Positions 16,958 to 25,588 of a stretch of 64,000 nt of DNA are shown piece by piece. The notes under the pieces were generated by a model, which was not told where the DNA came from, did no database searches, and worked only from the letters and a program-made list of their open reading frames with translations. The translations under genes were made by a program, and so were the position numbers. Origin of the DNA: an uncultured Geobacteraceae bacterium (lineage in GTDB: Bacteria > Desulfobacterota > Desulfuromonadia > Geobacterales > Pseudopelobacteraceae); the NCBI GenBank assembly GCA_903939115.1, contig CAJAFV010000037.1, forward strand, positions 1 to 64,000, written 5' to 3'. How positions within the stretch are numbered: position 1 is the first letter of the stretch; each line of letters opens with the position of its first letter.

Positions 16958-16965
16958 ACAAACAC

Positions 16966-17125
16966 CTTACCACAGAGTCACAGAGACCACAGAGAACTTC
17001 AAAGACGTAAAACGAGGGGAAAAGCAAAAGGCATTAACGGTTTAACCCCAAGAAATTTAAGGTCTTTGTCGTTCTCAAAAAGGTTTTGGTTTTCTCTGTG
17101 TCCTCTGTGACTCTGTGGTGAAAAG
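16966..17125. repeat. Inverted-repeat element, copy 1 (hdrA-flxD gap)
   Basis: The element starts with TTACCACAGAGTCACAGAG and ends with the near-perfect reverse complement CTCTGTGACTCTGTGGTGAA. Arms of about 30 bases flank a roughly 100-base AT-rich core with runs resembling AAATTTAAGG. No ORF lies inside. It is homologous to the elements at 17651, 18773 and 19995, all in the same orientation. Confidence 0.85.
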
Positions 17126-17141
17126 ATTTAAAGGATTAAAA

Positions 17142-17642
17142 ATGCACCCAGAAAAACAAACACACGCTTTCGAACCAAAAATCATCGCCTTCGTCTGTAC
17201 CTGGTGCACCTACGCCGGGGCCGACCTGGCCGGCACCAGTCGCATGCAGTACCCGTCAAACGTGCGGGTACTCAAGTTTCCCTGCACCGGTCGCATCGAC
17301 CCGGTCTTCATCCTCAAAGCCTTCCAGCAGGGTGCTGACGGGGTGCTGGTATCCGGATGCCACCCCGGTGACTGCCATTACATCGCCGGTAACTTCCATG
17401 CCCGAAGAAGATTTGCGGTCTTCCGCAAACTGCTCGAGTTCATCGGCGTTGACCTGAATCGCCTGCAGTTTTCATGGGTTTCCGCCGCAGAAGGGGGCAA
17501 GTGGGTGGAAGTCGTCACCGACCTGACCGAGAGGGTGCGCGCCATGGGCCCGATGACGGAATTCAAGGAACTGGCCATGGAAGAACAGTGGTCCGGCGCT
17601 ATCAATACACCGGAATTGCAGGAAGCGTATAATTCAATCTAA
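17142..17642 (+). CDS. flxD: FlxD / MvhD-like [2Fe-2S] electron-transfer subunit
   Basis: The 166 aa protein has the MvhD domain: AFVCTWCTYAGADLAG near the start, LKFPCTGRIDP, and VSGCHPGDCHYIAGN, which supply cysteines for a [2Fe-2S] cluster. In methanogens MvhD links the hydrogenase to HdrA; in bacteria FlxD links the NADH-oxidising FlxABC module to HdrA. The ATG at 17142 with AAAGGA upstream is preferred; an earlier ATG at 17115 lies in the repeat arm. BamF is a homologue in the class II benzoyl-CoA reductase. Confidence 0.85.
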   Translation: MHPEKQTHAFEPKIIAFVCTWCTYAGADLAGTSRMQYPSNVRVLKFPCTGRIDPVFILKAFQQGADGVLVSGCHPGDCHYIAGNFHARRRFAVFRKLLEFIGVDLNRLQFSWVSAAEGGKWVEVVTDLTERVRAMGPMTEFKELAMEEQWSGAINTPELQEAYNSI

Positions 17643-17650
17643 AATGCATC

Positions 17651-17835
17651 TACCACGGAGACACAGAGCACACAGAGAACGTCAAAAGCAGAAAGCGAGG
17701 GGAAGGCAAAAGCAAAAAATTCGTAAGGCTTTTACCAAACGAATTTAAAGCCTTTGTTTTTATCCAAAAATTATTTTTTGACCCTCTAATAGATTTTGGT
17801 TTTCTCTGTGTTCTCTGTGCCTCTGTGGTAAAAAG
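17651..17835. repeat. Inverted-repeat element, copy 2 (flxD-flxC gap)
   Basis: The left arm TACCACGGAGACACAGAG and right arm CTCTGTGCCTCTGTGGTA pair over about 30 bases. The core shares the GAGGGGAAGGCAAAAGC and AAAGCCTTTG blocks with copy 1 and copy 3. The AAAAGG just beyond the right arm is placed as the ribosome site of the next gene. Confidence 0.85.
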
Positions 17836-17841
17836 GTTTTT

Positions 17842-18759
17842 ATGACACCAATCGACACATCGATCTACGCCGCAATAACCGATGCCATTCAGACCGAGGC
17901 GGGACGTATCCTCTCCGAAGGTCAGGTCACTGCCGTCGTCGGCTATGCCGCCGCCCGCAGAAAAGGCTCTGCTCAGCCGATTGTGATCAGCAATCCCGAC
18001 GATGCACAAAAGCTGATCTTTACCGCGGCCTGCGTCAACAACCTGGCTGTCTACCTCACCAAAGCCAAGAAGGAGATCCCGAAAACGGGTAAAATCGGCA
18101 TCGTCGTCAAAGGGTGCGACTTGAAAGCTCTCTCCGGACTGATGGGTGAGTCGCAGCTGAAACGGGAGGATCTGTATCTGATCGGCGTACCCTGTGCCGG
18201 GGTGCTCGGCTCCACAGTGCAACCGGCCACCGAACTGACTACCGGCACCATCGCCGCCAAATGCACCGAATGCGATGCCCATCTGCCGACCGGCTGTGAC
18301 TTCGTACCAAACCAGACCCCGATCACGCCTGAACTGGAACAGAAATATGCCGTTGAAATAGCCCGCCTGGAAGCCCTGACACCGGCGGAGCGTTGGGCGT
18401 ACTGGCAGGAACAGTTCAGCAAATGCATCAAATGTTACGCCTGCCGTCAGGTCTGCCCTTTCTGCTTCTGCGAACAGTGCCTCTGTGACCGCAATAAACC
18501 GCAGATGGTCGAAACAACCCCGCGCCCGGCCGGCAACACCGCCTGGCATATCGTCCGTGCCATGCACCTCGCCGGAAGATGCGCCGGCTGTGCAGAATGC
18601 GAACGGGTCTGCCCGATGGACATCCCTCTGAACCTCCTGAATCGCAAAATGGCCAAGGAGTTGAAAGAGCTTTACGACCATGAAGCCTCGTTTGAGGTGC
18701 TCGACAAGGGACCACTGACGATGTTTACCGACAAGGATGACCAGAGCTTTATAAAATAA
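17842..18759 (+). CDS. flxC: FlxC-like ferredoxin-type iron-sulfur protein (FdhB/FrhB-related)
   Basis: The 305 aa protein has an N-terminal FrhB/FdhB-like region (VVGYAAAR, GIVVKGCDLKALSGL, GVPCAGVLG) with further cysteines near residues 150-165, then two ferredoxin motifs, CIKCYACRQVCPFCFC (near 194) and CAGCAECERVCP (near 249). In Flx complexes this subunit relays electrons between the NADH module and FlxD. The ATG at 17842 follows AAGG contributed by the repeat edge. Assignment to FlxC rather than a formate dehydrogenase beta subunit rests on the neighbours. Confidence 0.75.
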   Translation: MTPIDTSIYAAITDAIQTEAGRILSEGQVTAVVGYAAARRKGSAQPIVISNPDDAQKLIFTAACVNNLAVYLTKAKKEIPKTGKIGIVVKGCDLKALSGLMGESQLKREDLYLIGVPCAGVLGSTVQPATELTTGTIAAKCTECDAHLPTGCDFVPNQTPITPELEQKYAVEIARLEALTPAERWAYWQEQFSKCIKCYACRQVCPFCFCEQCLCDRNKPQMVETTPRPAGNTAWHIVRAMHLAGRCAGCAECERVCPMDIPLNLLNRKMAKELKELYDHEASFEVLDKGPLTMFTDKDDQSFIK

Positions 18760-18772
18760 CCAAAAGAAAATC

Positions 18773-18968
18773 TTACCACAGAGTCACTGAGAGCACTGAG
18801 GACTTCAAGGACGGAAAAGCTAGGGAAATGCGTTAAAACAAAAACTTTAAAAATTTAACCCAAGAAGCTTTTAAGCCTTTAGCTTTACCCAAAAAAGTTC
18901 TAGTTTTTCTTAGCATTTACTTATTTTGGTTTTCTCTGTGTACTCTGTGACTCTGTGGTGAAAAAAGG
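18773..18968. repeat. Inverted-repeat element, copy 3 (flxC-flxB gap)
   Basis: The arms are TTACCACAGAGTCACTGAGAG and CTCTGTGACTCTGTGGTGAA. The core has TTTAACCCAAGAAG and TTTTAAGCCTTT, close to copy 1. The right edge continues into AAAAAAGG, the probable ribosome site of flxB. Confidence 0.85.
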
Positions 18969-18975
18969 TTTTAAA

Positions 18976-19980
18976 ATGCAAAAATATATCAATCAACAAA
19001 ACCTTAATACCCTTCTGGATACCTTGATCACTCAGGGCATCCGCGTCGTAGCCCCACGCATGAACGCCGGCACTCCGCTCTATGAACCGATAGCAGGCGC
19101 GAACGAAATGATTACCGATCAACTACCGCGTCGTTCGGCCAAGGAGGCGTTCTTTCCGGTCTGTGAAGACATTATGACCTATGAGAAAGAGGGGCAGAAA
19201 GTCACTGTCACCGATATCGATCCGGCCCGGTTTCCGGAGACCCTCCTCTTCGGGGTACGTCCCTGCGATGCTGCAGCCATTCCGGTGTTGGATGCGGTCT
19301 TCTCCTGGGACTATAAAGATGAATTTTTTCTGGAGCGGCGCAGGAAAACAACCATCGTTGGGTTGGCCTGTACAGCGGCCGATGATGCCTGCTTTTGCAC
19401 TGCCGTAGGACTCTCCCCGAGCGATACCAAAGGAAGCGACCTTTTTCTGACGCCACTGGAAGGGGGCGGTTACGCCTGTGAATCCTTCAGTGACAAGGGT
19501 GAAGCGCTGATCGCCAACAACAAGGAGTTGTTTACCGAGCCCAATAATTCGAAATCATTGCCGCTGGCCGAACCACATACTGAGAAGTTTGACCTGAAAA
19601 AGGTTAAAGCCTGGCTCGACGAACACTTTGAAGACCCGCTCTGGGACGGTGTCGCCGTACGCTGCGTCGGCTGTGGGGCCTGCGCCTTTGTCTGTCCGGC
19701 CTGCCACTGTTTTGATATTGTTGACGAAGGCACAGAGAAAGCGGGGAAGCGCAGAAAAAACTGGGACGCCTGCGGCTTCTGGAAGTTCACCCACCACGCC
19801 TCGGGGCACAACCCTCGGGACGGACAGCCAAAACGCTACCGTAACCGCATCATGCACAAGTTCAAATACTATGACGACAAATTCGGCCAGACCCTCTGCA
19901 CCGGCTGCGGCAGATGCGTGCGCGTCTGTCCGGTCGGGATCGATATCGCCGGGATCGTTGAAGAGATAAGCAAAAAATAA
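18976..19980 (+). CDS. flxB: FlxB-like 4Fe-4S dicluster protein (sulfhydrogenase beta/AsrA-related)
   Basis: The 334 aa protein has an N-terminal domain with FGVRPCDAAAIPVLD and GLACTAADDACFC, typical of the HydB/AsrA family, and C-terminal clusters CVGCGACAFVCPACHC (near 231) and CTGCGRCVRVCPVGID (near 308). It is expected to carry electrons from FlxA to FlxC/FlxD. The ATG at 18976 is chosen because the upstream in-frame ATG at 18955 falls in the repeat arm. Spacing to the next repeat is 14 bases. Confidence 0.8.
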   Translation: MQKYINQQNLNTLLDTLITQGIRVVAPRMNAGTPLYEPIAGANEMITDQLPRRSAKEAFFPVCEDIMTYEKEGQKVTVTDIDPARFPETLLFGVRPCDAAAIPVLDAVFSWDYKDEFFLERRRKTTIVGLACTAADDACFCTAVGLSPSDTKGSDLFLTPLEGGGYACESFSDKGEALIANNKELFTEPNNSKSLPLAEPHTEKFDLKKVKAWLDEHFEDPLWDGVAVRCVGCGACAFVCPACHCFDIVDEGTEKAGKRRKNWDACGFWKFTHHASGHNPRDGQPKRYRNRIMHKFKYYDDKFGQTLCTGCGRCVRVCPVGIDIAGIVEEISKK

Positions 19981-19994
19981 AAGTCAAAAGCGAC

Positions 19995-20165
19995 TCACCA
20001 CGGAGACACGGAGAACACAGAGAAAGTCAAAAACAGAAAAACAGGGTGAAATAAAATAACTAAAGAATTAAATAGTCATCCCCATACTTTTTAGCTTTTG
20101 ATTTACCCCTTAAAGTTTTTTTCTCGTTTTTCTCTGTGACCTCTGTGACTCTGTGGTGAAAAAGG
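19995..20165. repeat. Inverted-repeat element, copy 4 (flxB-flxA gap)
   Basis: The left arm TCACCACGGAGACACGGAG pairs with CTCTGTGACTCTGTGGTGAA at the right. The core is more diverged and AT-rich than in copies 1-3. AAAGG right after the arm precedes the flxA start. Confidence 0.82.
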
Positions 20166-20174
20166 TTTTCAAAT

Positions 20175-21023
20175 ATGTGTGATCACATCAATAAAAACAT
20201 CTACCTCCCATACTTGGTCACCGTCGCCGAAGTTATCGACGAAACCCCGGACGTGCGCACCCTGCGCCTGGTTTTCCAGGATGAAAAGGTCAGGGATAAT
20301 TTCACCTTCCGAGCCGGCCAGTTTGCCGAATACTCTGCGTTCGGTGCCGGAGAGTCGACTTTCTGTATCGCCTCATCGCCGACCCGAGCAGGGTACATTG
20401 AATGCAGTTTCCGGTCGGTCGGGAGAGTAACGGAGGAGTTGCGACGCCTGGAAGTTGGTGACACCATGGGGGTGCGCGGCCCTTACGGTAATTCCTACCC
20501 GATTGAAGAGTTCTATGGGAAAAATCTGGTGTTCGTTGCCGGCGGCATTGCCCTCCCCCCGTTGAGAACCCTGATCTGGAATTGCCTTGATCTGCGTGAC
20601 AAATTTGGCGACATCACGGTTGTGTATGGTGCCCGGACGGAAGCCGATCTCGTTTATAAACACGAGTTAAAAGAGTGGCAGGAACGCGGGGATGTGCATC
20701 TGGTAAAAACCGTAGACCCAGGTGGTAACGGCCCTGAATGGGATGGCAGTGTCGGCTTCGTACCGACAGTCCTCGGAGAAGCGGCACCATCGGCAGAAAA
20801 CACCATCGCTCTGGTCTGCGGTCCGCCGATCATGATCAAATTTACTCTGCCGGTGCTGGAAAAGCTCGGCTTTACCGATGAGCAGGTCTATACGACCCTT
20901 GAAAACAGGATGAAATGCGGTCTCGGCAAATGCGGCCGCTGTAATGTAGGCAACGTGTATGTCTGCAAGGATGGGCCGGTCTTTTCCGCCAAGCAACTTA
21001 AAGCAATGCCGATGGAGTTTTGA
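20175..21023 (+). CDS. flxA: FlxA-like FAD/NAD(P)H-binding oxidoreductase subunit
   Basis: The 282 aa protein is a ferredoxin-NADP-reductase-type flavoprotein: FRAGQFAEYSAFG and STFCIASSPTR (FAD site), GPYGNSYP, VFVAGGIALPPLRTLI (nucleotide site), VCGPPIMIKF, and a C-terminal [2Fe-2S] motif CGLGKCGRCNVGNVYVC. This is the family of sulfhydrogenase gamma, AsrB and FlxA; it oxidises NADH and feeds the Fe-S chain. It is the last redox subunit of the operon. The small DNA-binding-like gene begins one base after its stop. Confidence 0.85.
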   Translation: MCDHINKNIYLPYLVTVAEVIDETPDVRTLRLVFQDEKVRDNFTFRAGQFAEYSAFGAGESTFCIASSPTRAGYIECSFRSVGRVTEELRRLEVGDTMGVRGPYGNSYPIEEFYGKNLVFVAGGIALPPLRTLIWNCLDLRDKFGDITVVYGARTEADLVYKHELKEWQERGDVHLVKTVDPGGNGPEWDGSVGFVPTVLGEAAPSAENTIALVCGPPIMIKFTLPVLEKLGFTDEQVYTTLENRMKCGLGKCGRCNVGNVYVCKDGPVFSAKQLKAMPMEF

Positions 21024-21024
21024 A

Positions 21025-21237
21025 ATGTCCATAGCCGAAAAAAAGTACAGGAAAAAACCGCTCAAACCGGGTGTGAAAGCGGACAAGTTGGTAACGTCAA
21101 CCGTCATTACCGTGAGGATCTCGGACGATGAAAAAATGCGCATTGAAAAGATCATGGCGAATCTGGAGATAAAGCGCTATTCTGACGTCATGAGAATGGC
21201 TTTGGAGATGGTAAAACCGACGCTGCAATTTGGATAA
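21025..21237 (+). CDS. Small ribbon-helix-helix (CopG-like) protein
   Basis: The 70 aa protein has a basic N-terminus (KKYRKKPLKPG) and then TSTVITVRISDDEKMRIEKI and YSDVMRMALEMVK, a strand followed by two helices as in ribbon-helix-helix DNA-binding proteins. It starts one base after the flxA stop, so it is translated with the operon. It may autoregulate the operon or be an orphan antitoxin-type protein; no toxin gene follows. Confidence 0.65.
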   Translation: MSIAEKKYRKKPLKPGVKADKLVTSTVITVRISDDEKMRIEKIMANLEIKRYSDVMRMALEMVKPTLQFG

Positions 21238-21254
21238 GCCGGGGAGATAGAGCT

Positions 21255-22595
21255 GTGAAAGAAACAAATCCGGCACATTGCAGCAGCGATGCAGAGAGAT
21301 CAAAGATCGCTTTACGAAATTACCCCACCAAGTTATTTGTCGAAACAACTACCCGCTGTAACCTCAACTGTTTTATGTGCGTTAAACAAAACCGTGGGAG
21401 CGAACTCTGCGAAGGGGATTTTCCGCCCGAACTGTTCACCCGCCTTGAGGCGGCATTACCACACGTTGAAACGCTTATTCTCAATGGCATCGGTGAGCCT
21501 CTTATGAATCCTCACCTTGAGTCATACATACGCAGGGCGAAAGAGTTGATGCCGTCATCAGGATGGATCGGCTTCCAGTCGAATGGTGTCCTGATGACGC
21601 CTCTTCGTGCTGAATCCCTGATTAATGCCGGACTTGATACAATCTGTATTTCAGTTGATGCGATCGCTCCCGAGCAGTTTCAAAAGTTGCGCGAGGGTGG
21701 AAATGTCGAAGCCGTAGAGATGGCTTTGTCAGCCCTTAATAACGCCAGAATCATCTGCAACCGGCCTGAAGTAAAAATCGGCATCGAATTTGTGGCGATG
21801 AGCAGCAATATCAGTGAACTTCCGGAGACCCTCGAGTGGGCGGCCAGTCGCGGGGCACGCTTTGCCATTGTCACCCATGTACTTCCCTACGACGAACTGC
21901 ACGCCCACGAAGCGGTGTTCTGCAACATTACAGATCAGGCGCTGTCGCTCTATAATAAATGGCGACGCACGGCGATCAGCTCTGGCGTCGACATGCAGCG
22001 CTACTATGAAGTGCGCTTTAAATACAGTCGTACTGACGATGAACAGGCTATCGTGGATCTGGTTGAAGCGATGAAGGCCGAAGCGGAACAGCAGGGTATA
22101 ATGCTCGACATGAAAAAACTCCTGCAGCTGGAACATCAAAGAGTTGATGAGATCACCGCTCTGTTTGCCGCGGCAGAAGCTGTCGCCGCCAGAACCGGGT
22201 TGGAGTTGCGTTTACCGGAACTTGCTCTCAAAGAGCAGCGGAAATGCAGTTTCGTTGAGGAGGGAAGCGCCTTTGTCTCGTGGAACGGCGATGTTTCTCC
22301 CTGTTACTTTCTCTGGCATCGTTTTGACTGTTTTGCGAGCGGCTGGAATCAGACGGTAAAACCTAAAATTTTCGGCAATCTGGCGGAGCAGGAGATGCTG
22401 CGCATTTGGAATAACCATGAGTTCACTGCGTTTCGCAGAGACGTACTTGCCTACGACTATCCCTCCTGTGCTAGCTGCGGCCTCGCACCGTGCGACTATG
22501 TACAGACCGATGACTTTCAGCAGGACTGTCACATCAGGAATGTCCCCTGTGGTTCGTGCCTCTGGTGCATGGGGGTGTTTCAATGTCTGCGGTGA
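21255..22595 (+). CDS. Radical SAM protein with SPASM-like cysteine-rich C-terminus (putative maturase)
   Basis: The 446 aa protein has the radical SAM cluster motif CNLNCFMC near residue 36, GIGEPLMNPHLE (SAM site) and a long C-terminal region with ten or more cysteines, including CSFVEEG, NGDVSPCYF, CASCGLAPCDY and CGSCLWC, as in SPASM proteins that bind extra Fe-S clusters. Such enzymes modify peptides or mature metalloenzymes. Geobacter-type genomes have a putative metalloenzyme maturase family of this kind, which I recall but cannot confirm. It starts at a GTG with a GGGGAGATAGAG stretch upstream and lies 17 bases after the RHH gene. Confidence 0.8.
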   Translation: MKETNPAHCSSDAERSKIALRNYPTKLFVETTTRCNLNCFMCVKQNRGSELCEGDFPPELFTRLEAALPHVETLILNGIGEPLMNPHLESYIRRAKELMPSSGWIGFQSNGVLMTPLRAESLINAGLDTICISVDAIAPEQFQKLREGGNVEAVEMALSALNNARIICNRPEVKIGIEFVAMSSNISELPETLEWAASRGARFAIVTHVLPYDELHAHEAVFCNITDQALSLYNKWRRTAISSGVDMQRYYEVRFKYSRTDDEQAIVDLVEAMKAEAEQQGIMLDMKKLLQLEHQRVDEITALFAAAEAVAARTGLELRLPELALKEQRKCSFVEEGSAFVSWNGDVSPCYFLWHRFDCFASGWNQTVKPKIFGNLAEQEMLRIWNNHEFTAFRRDVLAYDYPSCASCGLAPCDYVQTDDFQQDCHIRNVPCGSCLWCMGVFQCLR

Positions 22596-22637
22596 ATTAT
22601 CTGTTATGAATGGGCCTATGCTGCAAGGAGTACACGC

Positions 22638-24506
22638 GTGTTGATCAACCTGGTTTCTATTCACCCCTCCCCTTCTCCGCAATCAATTCCTCTGGCATGC
22701 GCTTTTCTTAAAGCCTATGCGCTCAAAAGCACCGCTACGATTACTCTGATAGATTTTTTCAGTGGTCAGGATGCCGTCGCATGTGCCGCAAAACTTTCCG
22801 AACCTTTACCGGAGGCTGTCGGCTTTTCCATGTATGTCTGGAACCGCGACTTAATCTGCCTCATTGCTGCCGAACTTCGACAAAACCATCCATCTGTCAT
22901 GCTTTTTTGCGGGGGTCCGGAGGTCACAGCTGACCCCGAATCTGTCATCAGCAGTGGAATCTTTGATTTTGTTATTGTCGGCGAAGGAGAAGCGCCTTTT
23001 TTGTCGTTCTGCCATGCAGTTACCTCAGGCGGAAACTACTTTGAAATTCCCGGTATTCTCCGTACCGGTTCCGCTGTTCTGCAACCGCCTGCGCCTGTAG
23101 CAGATCTTGACTCCATCCCCTCTCCGTATCTTTCTAAAACTATCGACATTCATGCCAATCCCGGCATTCTCTGGCAGCTGTCACGCGGCTGCAGCTTTAC
23201 CTGCGACTTCTGCTTTGATTCGCGCGGGGTTCATGGTGTACGTTATTTTTCTCTTGAACGACTGAAGTCTGAATTACAGTTTTTTGCCGCCAATGAGGTT
23301 TCACAAATATTCGTTCTTGATTCAACGTTCAACCTCGACCCGAAGCGCGCCAAAAAGATTCTGCGGATGATAAAAAAGAGTGCGCCGGACATTCATTTTC
23401 ATTTTGAGGTTCGCAATGAATTTATTGATCGTGAAATGGCAGCACTCTTTGCAGAGATTGCCTGTTCATTACAGATTGGCCTGCAGAGCTCTGACAGGGA
23501 GGTGCTCAGACTGGTCGGGCGAACATTCAACAAAGCGGACTTCAGTGCAAAAGTAGGGATGCTGAATGATAGTGGGGCTGTGTTTGGTTTTGACCTTATC
23601 TATGGACTGCCTGGTGATACTCTCGCCGGTTTTTGTCGCAGCATAGACTATGCGCTTTCACTCTATCCGAACCATCTTGACATTTTCCCGCTGGCGGTAC
23701 TGCCCGGCACCAGGCTGGCGTCTCGCGGCACAACCCTGAAAATGGAGTGGAACAGGCACCCCCCGTATATTGTGACGGAAACGGAAAGTTTCAACAAAAC
23801 TGATATGGCAGCTGCAGCGGGACTTGCCACCGCGTGTGATGTTTTTTACACCCGAGGTAAAGCGGTTGCATGGTTTAATGCCATTGTACTGGTTCTCGGC
23901 CTGAAACCATCTGCATTTATGCAAAAATTTGCCGACTGGCTGGTTACGCAGAGAGGTCACGCGACGAAAGAGTCTGACTTCAGTGAAGACGATATCTGGA
24001 ATGTGCAGCACCTTTTCCTGAGGGAACTCTTTGAAAGTAAAAAAAACAGGCGTTATTTGCCGCTTGTACTTGATCTGGCTCACTATCACCACCTGTACGC
24101 CGCAACACTGCTTGCTCCTTTCCGGCAATCAAATAATGATCGCCAACTACCGCCCGACATCTGTTCCTGCCGCTTTACACTCTATCCCGCGACCCATATA
24201 GCTCATTTCATCTATGACATAGATGAACTTCTCGACTGTGGCGAACCACAAATTCTCTGGATGTATGAGCATCTCAAGCCGTCCGGCTCCCAGGCGGTTC
24301 TGTACCGAAATGGCGGCGGCGTATGCACTGAATCACTGGCGCCTCCGTACTTACTGCTATTGGAGCAGATTCGTGACACTGTCGACCGCGACTATCTTTC
24401 ACACACAGGGCTAAGCAGAGAAGAAGCTCACCAGTTCCTTGCCTTTGCTGTTCAGGAGGAAATAATAGAGTTTATTGAAGTTTCAAAAGAGGTTGCATTT
24501 CAGTAA
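22638..24506 (+). CDS. B12-binding-type radical SAM protein (DUF4080-like C-terminus)
   Basis: The 622 aa protein has an N-terminal cobalamin-binding-like Rossmann domain (residues 1-135, with FCGGPEVTADPE and FVIVGEGE), then CSFTCDFCFD near 185 and YGLPGDT, the class B radical SAM layout. The usual DxHxxG cobalamin histidine motif is not evident, so B12 may be bound base-off or not at all. The C-terminal 200 residues are rich in His and aromatic residues. The start is a GTG with AAGGAGT upstream. It closes the run starting at hdrC; substrate unknown. Confidence 0.78.
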   Translation: MLINLVSIHPSPSPQSIPLACAFLKAYALKSTATITLIDFFSGQDAVACAAKLSEPLPEAVGFSMYVWNRDLICLIAAELRQNHPSVMLFCGGPEVTADPESVISSGIFDFVIVGEGEAPFLSFCHAVTSGGNYFEIPGILRTGSAVLQPPAPVADLDSIPSPYLSKTIDIHANPGILWQLSRGCSFTCDFCFDSRGVHGVRYFSLERLKSELQFFAANEVSQIFVLDSTFNLDPKRAKKILRMIKKSAPDIHFHFEVRNEFIDREMAALFAEIACSLQIGLQSSDREVLRLVGRTFNKADFSAKVGMLNDSGAVFGFDLIYGLPGDTLAGFCRSIDYALSLYPNHLDIFPLAVLPGTRLASRGTTLKMEWNRHPPYIVTETESFNKTDMAAAAGLATACDVFYTRGKAVAWFNAIVLVLGLKPSAFMQKFADWLVTQRGHATKESDFSEDDIWNVQHLFLRELFESKKNRRYLPLVLDLAHYHHLYAATLLAPFRQSNNDRQLPPDICSCRFTLYPATHIAHFIYDIDELLDCGEPQILWMYEHLKPSGSQAVLYRNGGGVCTESLAPPYLLLLEQIRDTVDRDYLSHTGLSREEAHQFLAFAVQEEIIEFIEVSKEVAFQ

Positions 24507-24582
24507 TTTTTTTAGTATAACTCTCATTTTCTTTTCTCAAAGCTTATTATACTGATGCTGTATTGAAGGGTGCCAGTTCATT

Positions 24583-25527
24583 ATGCATGATAAAATCAAG
24601 ATTTTTTCGGGTAACTCAAACCCTGATCTCGCTCTTAAAATATGCGCGTGCCTCGGTGTCCCGCTTGGGGCAGCCCGTGTCCGTCGTTTTTCTGACGGCG
24701 AAGTTATGGTGGAGATCGGCGAGAATGTTCGCGGTCGCGATGTATATGTCGTGCAATCAACCTGTGCACCGACCAATGACAATCTGATGGAGTTACTGGT
24801 AATAACTGATGCATTGAAGCGGGCATCAGCAGCAACTATTACCGCAGTAATTCCGTATTACGGGTATGCGCGTCAGGATCGAAAGGCGGCACCCCGTACT
24901 CCAATTACTGCCAAATTGGTTGCAGATCTGATTACGACCGCCGGCGTCAACAGGGTTGTTACCGTTGACCTTCATGCCGGCCAGATTCAGGGTTTTTTCA
25001 ACATCCCTGTAGATAATCTGTACGCTGCACCTGTTATTTTAAATTACCTTAAAGACCGTTTCAGCGGAGAGCAAGTCGTTATGGTCTCTCCAGATGCCGG
25101 CGGCACAGAAAGAGCCCGCGCATTTGCCAAACGCCTTGAATATTCTCTTGCCGTAATTGACAAACGACGTACCGGGCCTAATGTCGCTGAAGTAATGCAC
25201 CTGATCGGTGATGTGCGCGATAAGATTGCAATAATCCTTGACGATATGGTTGATACCGCCGGCACCTTGACCCAGGCGGCAAAAGCACTCAAAACAAACG
25301 GCGCGAAAGCTATCTATGCCTGTGCCACTCATGGTGTGCTGTCAGGTCCGGCAATTGAGCGTATTAACACCTCGGATATTGAAGAAATCGTATTAACTGA
25401 TACAATACCGGCCAATACCGGCGATGTTGCCACAACCAAAATAAGGATACTCTCTGTCGCAGACCTGTTGGCTGAAGCGATCAGAAGAATCCATGAAGAT
25501 GAATCCGTCAGTTCGCTTTTTGCCTAG
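24583..25527 (+). CDS. prs: Ribose-phosphate pyrophosphokinase
   Basis: The 314 aa protein matches PRPP synthase along its length: [61 protein letters not shown], and the PRPP-binding loop [12 protein letters not shown]. It makes PRPP from ribose 5-phosphate and ATP for nucleotide, His and Trp synthesis. It begins the conserved order prs-rplY-pth-ychF. The 76 bases upstream hold no tRNA. Confidence 0.95.
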   Translation: MHDKIKIFSGNSNPDLALKICACLGVPLGAARVRRFSDGEVMVEIGENVRGRDVYVVQSTCAPTNDNLMELLVITDALKRASAATITAVIPYYGYARQDRKAAPRTPITAKLVADLITTAGVNRVVTVDLHAGQIQGFFNIPVDNLYAAPVILNYLKDRFSGEQVVMVSPDAGGTERARAFAKRLEYSLAVIDKRRTGPNVAEVMHLIGDVRDKIAIILDDMVDTAGTLTQAAKALKTNGAKAIYACATHGVLSGPAIERINTSDIEEIVLTDTIPANTGDVATTKIRILSVADLLAEAIRRIHEDESVSSLFA

Positions 25528-25588
25528 TTTTTAATAAATTTATTTAGAATAGGGCGGGACTCACCCGTCACTACACGTGGAGGAACAC

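Noticed and set aside
16966..20165. CRISPR array
   Set aside because: Units are 160-200 bases, separated by full genes, and internally palindromic; there are no short direct repeats with uniform spacers.
24507..24582. tRNA gene before prs, as I recall for some related genomes
   Set aside because: The 76 bases are AT-rich without cloverleaf arms or a TTC-loop motif.
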